From: Spirochaetales bacterium | GTDB taxonomy: Bacteria; Spirochaetota; Spirochaetia; DSM-27196; SLST01 | Assembly: GCA_030642995.1 (NCBI GenBank) | Contig: DAOWMR010000020.1 | Location: 1 to 16,416, forward strand | Direction of reading: 5' to 3' | Length of the DNA stretch: 16,416 nucleotides | Shown here: in pieces, positions 14,614-16,416 of the stretch | Layout of the letters: every line of letters begins with the position of its first letter | Position numbering within the stretch: the first letter of the stretch is position 1 | Program-made: the position numbers and the translations under genes | Notes under the pieces: generated by a model | Database searches by the model: none | What the model was told of the DNA's origin: nothing | What the model saw: only the letters and a program-made list of their open reading frames with translations

Positions 14614-15306
14614 TCAATGAAGTCCGAGCATCTCGCATAGTTGTTCCGCGATGGAGGGAAAGATTGTCTGCGGAATACCGTGCCCGCCCGGGAATGCGGT
14701 GAATCGAACGGTTGCACCCGCTGATTCAAAAAGCGCTGCCAATGCCTGCCCGGATTCAAACGGCAGCACGGGGTCTTCATGCCCGTGATACTGAACGACT
14801 CGGAGATAGTGAAGCTTGTCGGCGCGATCCGCCGCCAGGCGGTACAGCCGATCCGCAGCGATGATGCTCCCGGACAACAGCAGCAGTCCGGCTGGAAGTT
14901 GGGGGAGCCGCAGTGTCGTGTCCGCAGCCACCATGGCTCCCTGACTGAATCCGCCAATTACCGTCCGAGCCGGATCACACCCCTTCCGGTCCATGAACTC
15001 AATGAGTTCGCATGACGATTCGTGGAGCCCGGGCGGATCAATTCCTGCGAGCGATCCGAGGATCTCTCCGTTGAGAAATGACTCAATTCCCGCCGAGTCC
15101 CGCGGGAACCATGCCCGGCCGACTCCCCACCCCATCTGAAACTGATATGGAGCCTGCGGGAAAAGCCATCGCACCTTCCCGACCATCGGAATCTCCTGTG
15201 CAAGCGGCGCCAGATCTCCGGCTTCGGCGCCGAAACCGTGACAGAGCACGATGGTGGGACCAGACGTCGCGCAGTCGGCATCTCCAGCATGAACTGAGTC
15301 GAGCAT
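14614..15306 (-). CDS. Alpha/beta-hydrolase, carboxylesterase/phospholipase type
   Basis: Probable cytosolic serine esterase of the family containing YpfH-like and acyl-protein-thioesterase-like carboxylesterases. From the ATG at 15306, which has GGAGG upstream, it has 230 residues; an upstream TTG would add 10 residues without support. The oxyanion segment LCHGFGAEAGDL is at 21-32. The nucleophile elbow is GGFSQGA (118-124, Ser121). The acid Asp178 lies in YHGHEDPVLPF, and the catalytic His209 in FPGGHGIP. All three catalytic residues are present and no signal peptide is seen. The natural substrate cannot be told from sequence. It is divergent from pgl and upstream of the flavodoxin gene in the same direction. 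Confidence 0.88.
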   Translation of the reverse strand: MLDSVHAGDADCATSGPTIVLCHGFGAEAGDLAPLAQEIPMVGKVRWLFPQAPYQFQMGWGVGRAWFPRDSAGIESFLNGEILGSLAGIDPPGLHESSCELIEFMDRKGCDPARTVIGGFSQGAMVAADTTLRLPQLPAGLLLLSGSIIAADRLYRLAADRADKLHYLRVVQYHGHEDPVLPFESGQALAALFESAGATVRFTAFPGGHGIPQTIFPSIAEQLCEMLGLH

Positions 15307-15343
15307 CACGCCTCCAATCTCACATGATGCCCCCAAGCGTCAT

Positions 15344-15372
15344 ATGACAGTTTTCGACACCGATGATATGGT
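15344..15372 (+). promoter_or_regulatory. Promoter for pgl, predicted leaderless
   Basis: ATGACA (15344-15349; 5 of 6 to TTGACA), a 17-base spacer, then TATGGT (15367-15372; 4 of 6 to TATAAT). Transcription would begin at about 15378-15380, which is the pgl ATG itself at 15379. No ribosome binding site precedes that ATG, in agreement with a leaderless mRNA. Confidence 0.5.
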
Positions 15373-15378
15373 CGAACG

Positions 15379-16095
15379 ATGCATGAGACAAGTATCGGTT
15401 CGCTCGAAGAAGTGTCGTTGTCTGCCGCGCGCTGGATGGCCACGGCGCTGCGAGATTCCGCCAATACCAAAGAGCGGGTCATCTTCGCGCTTCCGGGGGG
15501 CAGGTCCATTGCCGGGCCTCTCGCTGCGTTGGCGAACGAGAATATCGATTGGAAGAGTATTGAGATTTTCTTCGTGGACGAACGCCATCTGCCCGCCGGC
15601 AGTACCAATCGGAACGATGCGGCGGTGGGCGAGTACTTGACGTTGGAACTCGTGAAGCGCGGGAAGCTGCGCGACGCCCAGATCCACCGGATCCCCCATC
15701 TGCCGGGACGCCCCGACGAATCGGCAAAGGTCTACTGGAACGAACTCCAACGCTTCGGCGGCGCAGTGGACGTGGCTCTGTTCGGTGTCGGTGAAGACGG
15801 TCATATTGCGTCACTCTTTCCCGATCGGAACGAGCTCGCGGCCGACGGGCCGGACGTGCTCGCTGTTCGTAACTCACCGAAACCGCCGCCGGAGAGGATC
15901 TCCATGTCACCGGGCCTCATCGCATCCATTCCCACCGTGTGCGTACTCTTCATCGGCAGCCCGAAGCGTGACGCATTCGACCGTTTTCGTGATGAGCATA
16001 CACCAGTGACGTCCTGCCCGGCAAAGCTGACTTCCCGGGCAGAGAACCTTCTGGTGGTAGCTGATCACGCCGCGAACGGTAGCGACGACGCCTGA
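15379..16095 (+). CDS. pgl: 6-phosphogluconolactonase
   Basis: Hydrolyses 6-phosphoglucono-delta-lactone to 6-phosphogluconate in the oxidative pentose phosphate pathway (Pgl/DevB family of the NagB-like fold). It has 238 residues, the usual length. Landmarks are FALPGGRSIAGPLAAL (36-51), IEIFFVDERHLPAGSTNRND (61-80), the active-site motif GVGEDGHIASLFPD (136-149), KPPPERISMS (168-177) and a C-terminal AENLLVVAD. The residues expected for catalysis, Asp140 and His142, are present. The start is the first ATG of the frame, with no ribosome binding site but a promoter at a leaderless distance. fucI follows after 44 bases on the same strand. Confidence 0.93.
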   Translation: MHETSIGSLEEVSLSAARWMATALRDSANTKERVIFALPGGRSIAGPLAALANENIDWKSIEIFFVDERHLPAGSTNRNDAAVGEYLTLELVKRGKLRDAQIHRIPHLPGRPDESAKVYWNELQRFGGAVDVALFGVGEDGHIASLFPDRNELAADGPDVLAVRNSPKPPPERISMSPGLIASIPTVCVLFIGSPKRDAFDRFRDEHTPVTSCPAKLTSRAENLLVVADHAANGSDDA

Positions 16096-16139
16096 CGCTC
16101 GGTATACTGACGCCGATCACACCGCAGCAGGAGGAACAG

Positions 16140-16416
16140 ATGGTAGATGTCTCCACGATGAAAATGACCCCACCGAAACAACGCCTCGTCGGCAGGCTTC
16201 CCAAGATAGGAATCAGACCAACGATCGATGGTCGCCTCGGCGGCGTACGCGAGAGTCTGGAAGACCAGACCATGGGAATGGCCGGACGTTGCGCGGCTTT
16301 CCTGGAGGCAAACCTGAAACACTCGAACGGCTTGCCCGTGGAATGCGTCCTTGCAGACACGACAATTGGCGGCGTCGCTGAAGCGGCGAGATGCCAGACG
16401 AAATTCGAGACCGAAG
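16140..16416 (+). CDS. fucI: L-fucose isomerase, N-terminal part (cut by window edge)
   Basis: Converts L-fucose to L-fuculose (and D-arabinose to D-ribulose), the first step of fucose breakdown. Ninety-two codons are visible and the frame is open to the end. The segment [20 protein letters not shown] (19-38), then [20 protein letters not shown], closely follows E. coli FucI ([20 protein letters not shown] as I recall), and [19 protein letters not shown] matches the next block. The catalytic residues lie beyond the window. The ATG at 16140 has AGGAGG at 16129-16134, and a TATACT (16103-16108) in the gap to pgl could be a -10 box, without a clear -35. An N-terminal extension of about 18 residues precedes the conserved start. 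Confidence 0.9.
   Translation, partial: [92 protein letters not shown]

Overview
The window is a ribosomal-protein / RNA-polymerase locus read almost entirely from the minus strand, followed on the right by a short mixed region of stress, redox and sugar genes. The best taxonomic guess is a moderately GC-rich free-living spirochaete (Spirochaetaceae-like). This is inferred from recalled family features: RpoB carries the stretch [18 protein letters not shown] and an Asn at the E. coli Ser531 position; ribosomal protein L1 has the short LKKSATVRDTLVLPN loop in place of the usual GVDPR-ADQ segment; L11 reads ALGPHGVSAPQFV; and S12 ends KDTLGVEDRRKARSKYG. The gene order tRNA-Trp, secE, nusG, rplK, rplA, rplJ, rplL, rpoB, rpoC, rpsL, rpsG without fusA also fits spirochaetes. 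No 16S gene is present to confirm this.

Minus-strand block, in transcription order from about 13540 down to 1: promoter, tRNA-Thr(GGT), second promoter, rpmG (bL33), tRNA-Trp(CCA), secE, nusG, a structured 235-nt leader, rplK-rplA (ATGA overlap), rplJ, rplL, a long hairpin, rpoB, rpoC, a third promoter, rpsL, rpsG, a 537-nt non-coding spacer full of adjoining hairpins, and the N-terminal 133 codons of tuf (EF-Tu), cut by the window edge. These genes supply decoding (S12, S7, EF-Tu), the L11/L1/L10/L12 stalk region of the 50S subunit, core RNA polymerase, the elongation factor NusG and the SecE translocase subunit.

Right part: a small DUF4342-type protein on the plus strand (13615-13935) converges on a long-chain flavodoxin gene (14044-14541, minus), with a strong shared terminator-like hairpin between them. 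Upstream of the flavodoxin gene, in the same direction, is a serine alpha/beta-hydrolase of the carboxylesterase/phospholipase type. Divergent from that are 6-phosphogluconolactonase (pgl), probably read from a leaderless mRNA, and the N-terminus of L-fucose isomerase (fucI), cut by the right edge.

The most interesting unexplained structure is RNA-level. At the rpsG stop codon there are two mutually exclusive hairpins built from three copies of one sequence, directly followed by two more long hairpins. A second run of adjoining hairpins precedes rplK, and a 15-bp stem lies between rplL and rpoB. In the last two places G-U pairs form only on the minus strand, which points to selection on the transcript. 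Protein-level observations are Asn495 in RpoB (rifampicin site) and Arg43 plus Ala91 in S12 (streptomycin site). I saw no CRISPR array, phage, insertion sequence or new defence system.
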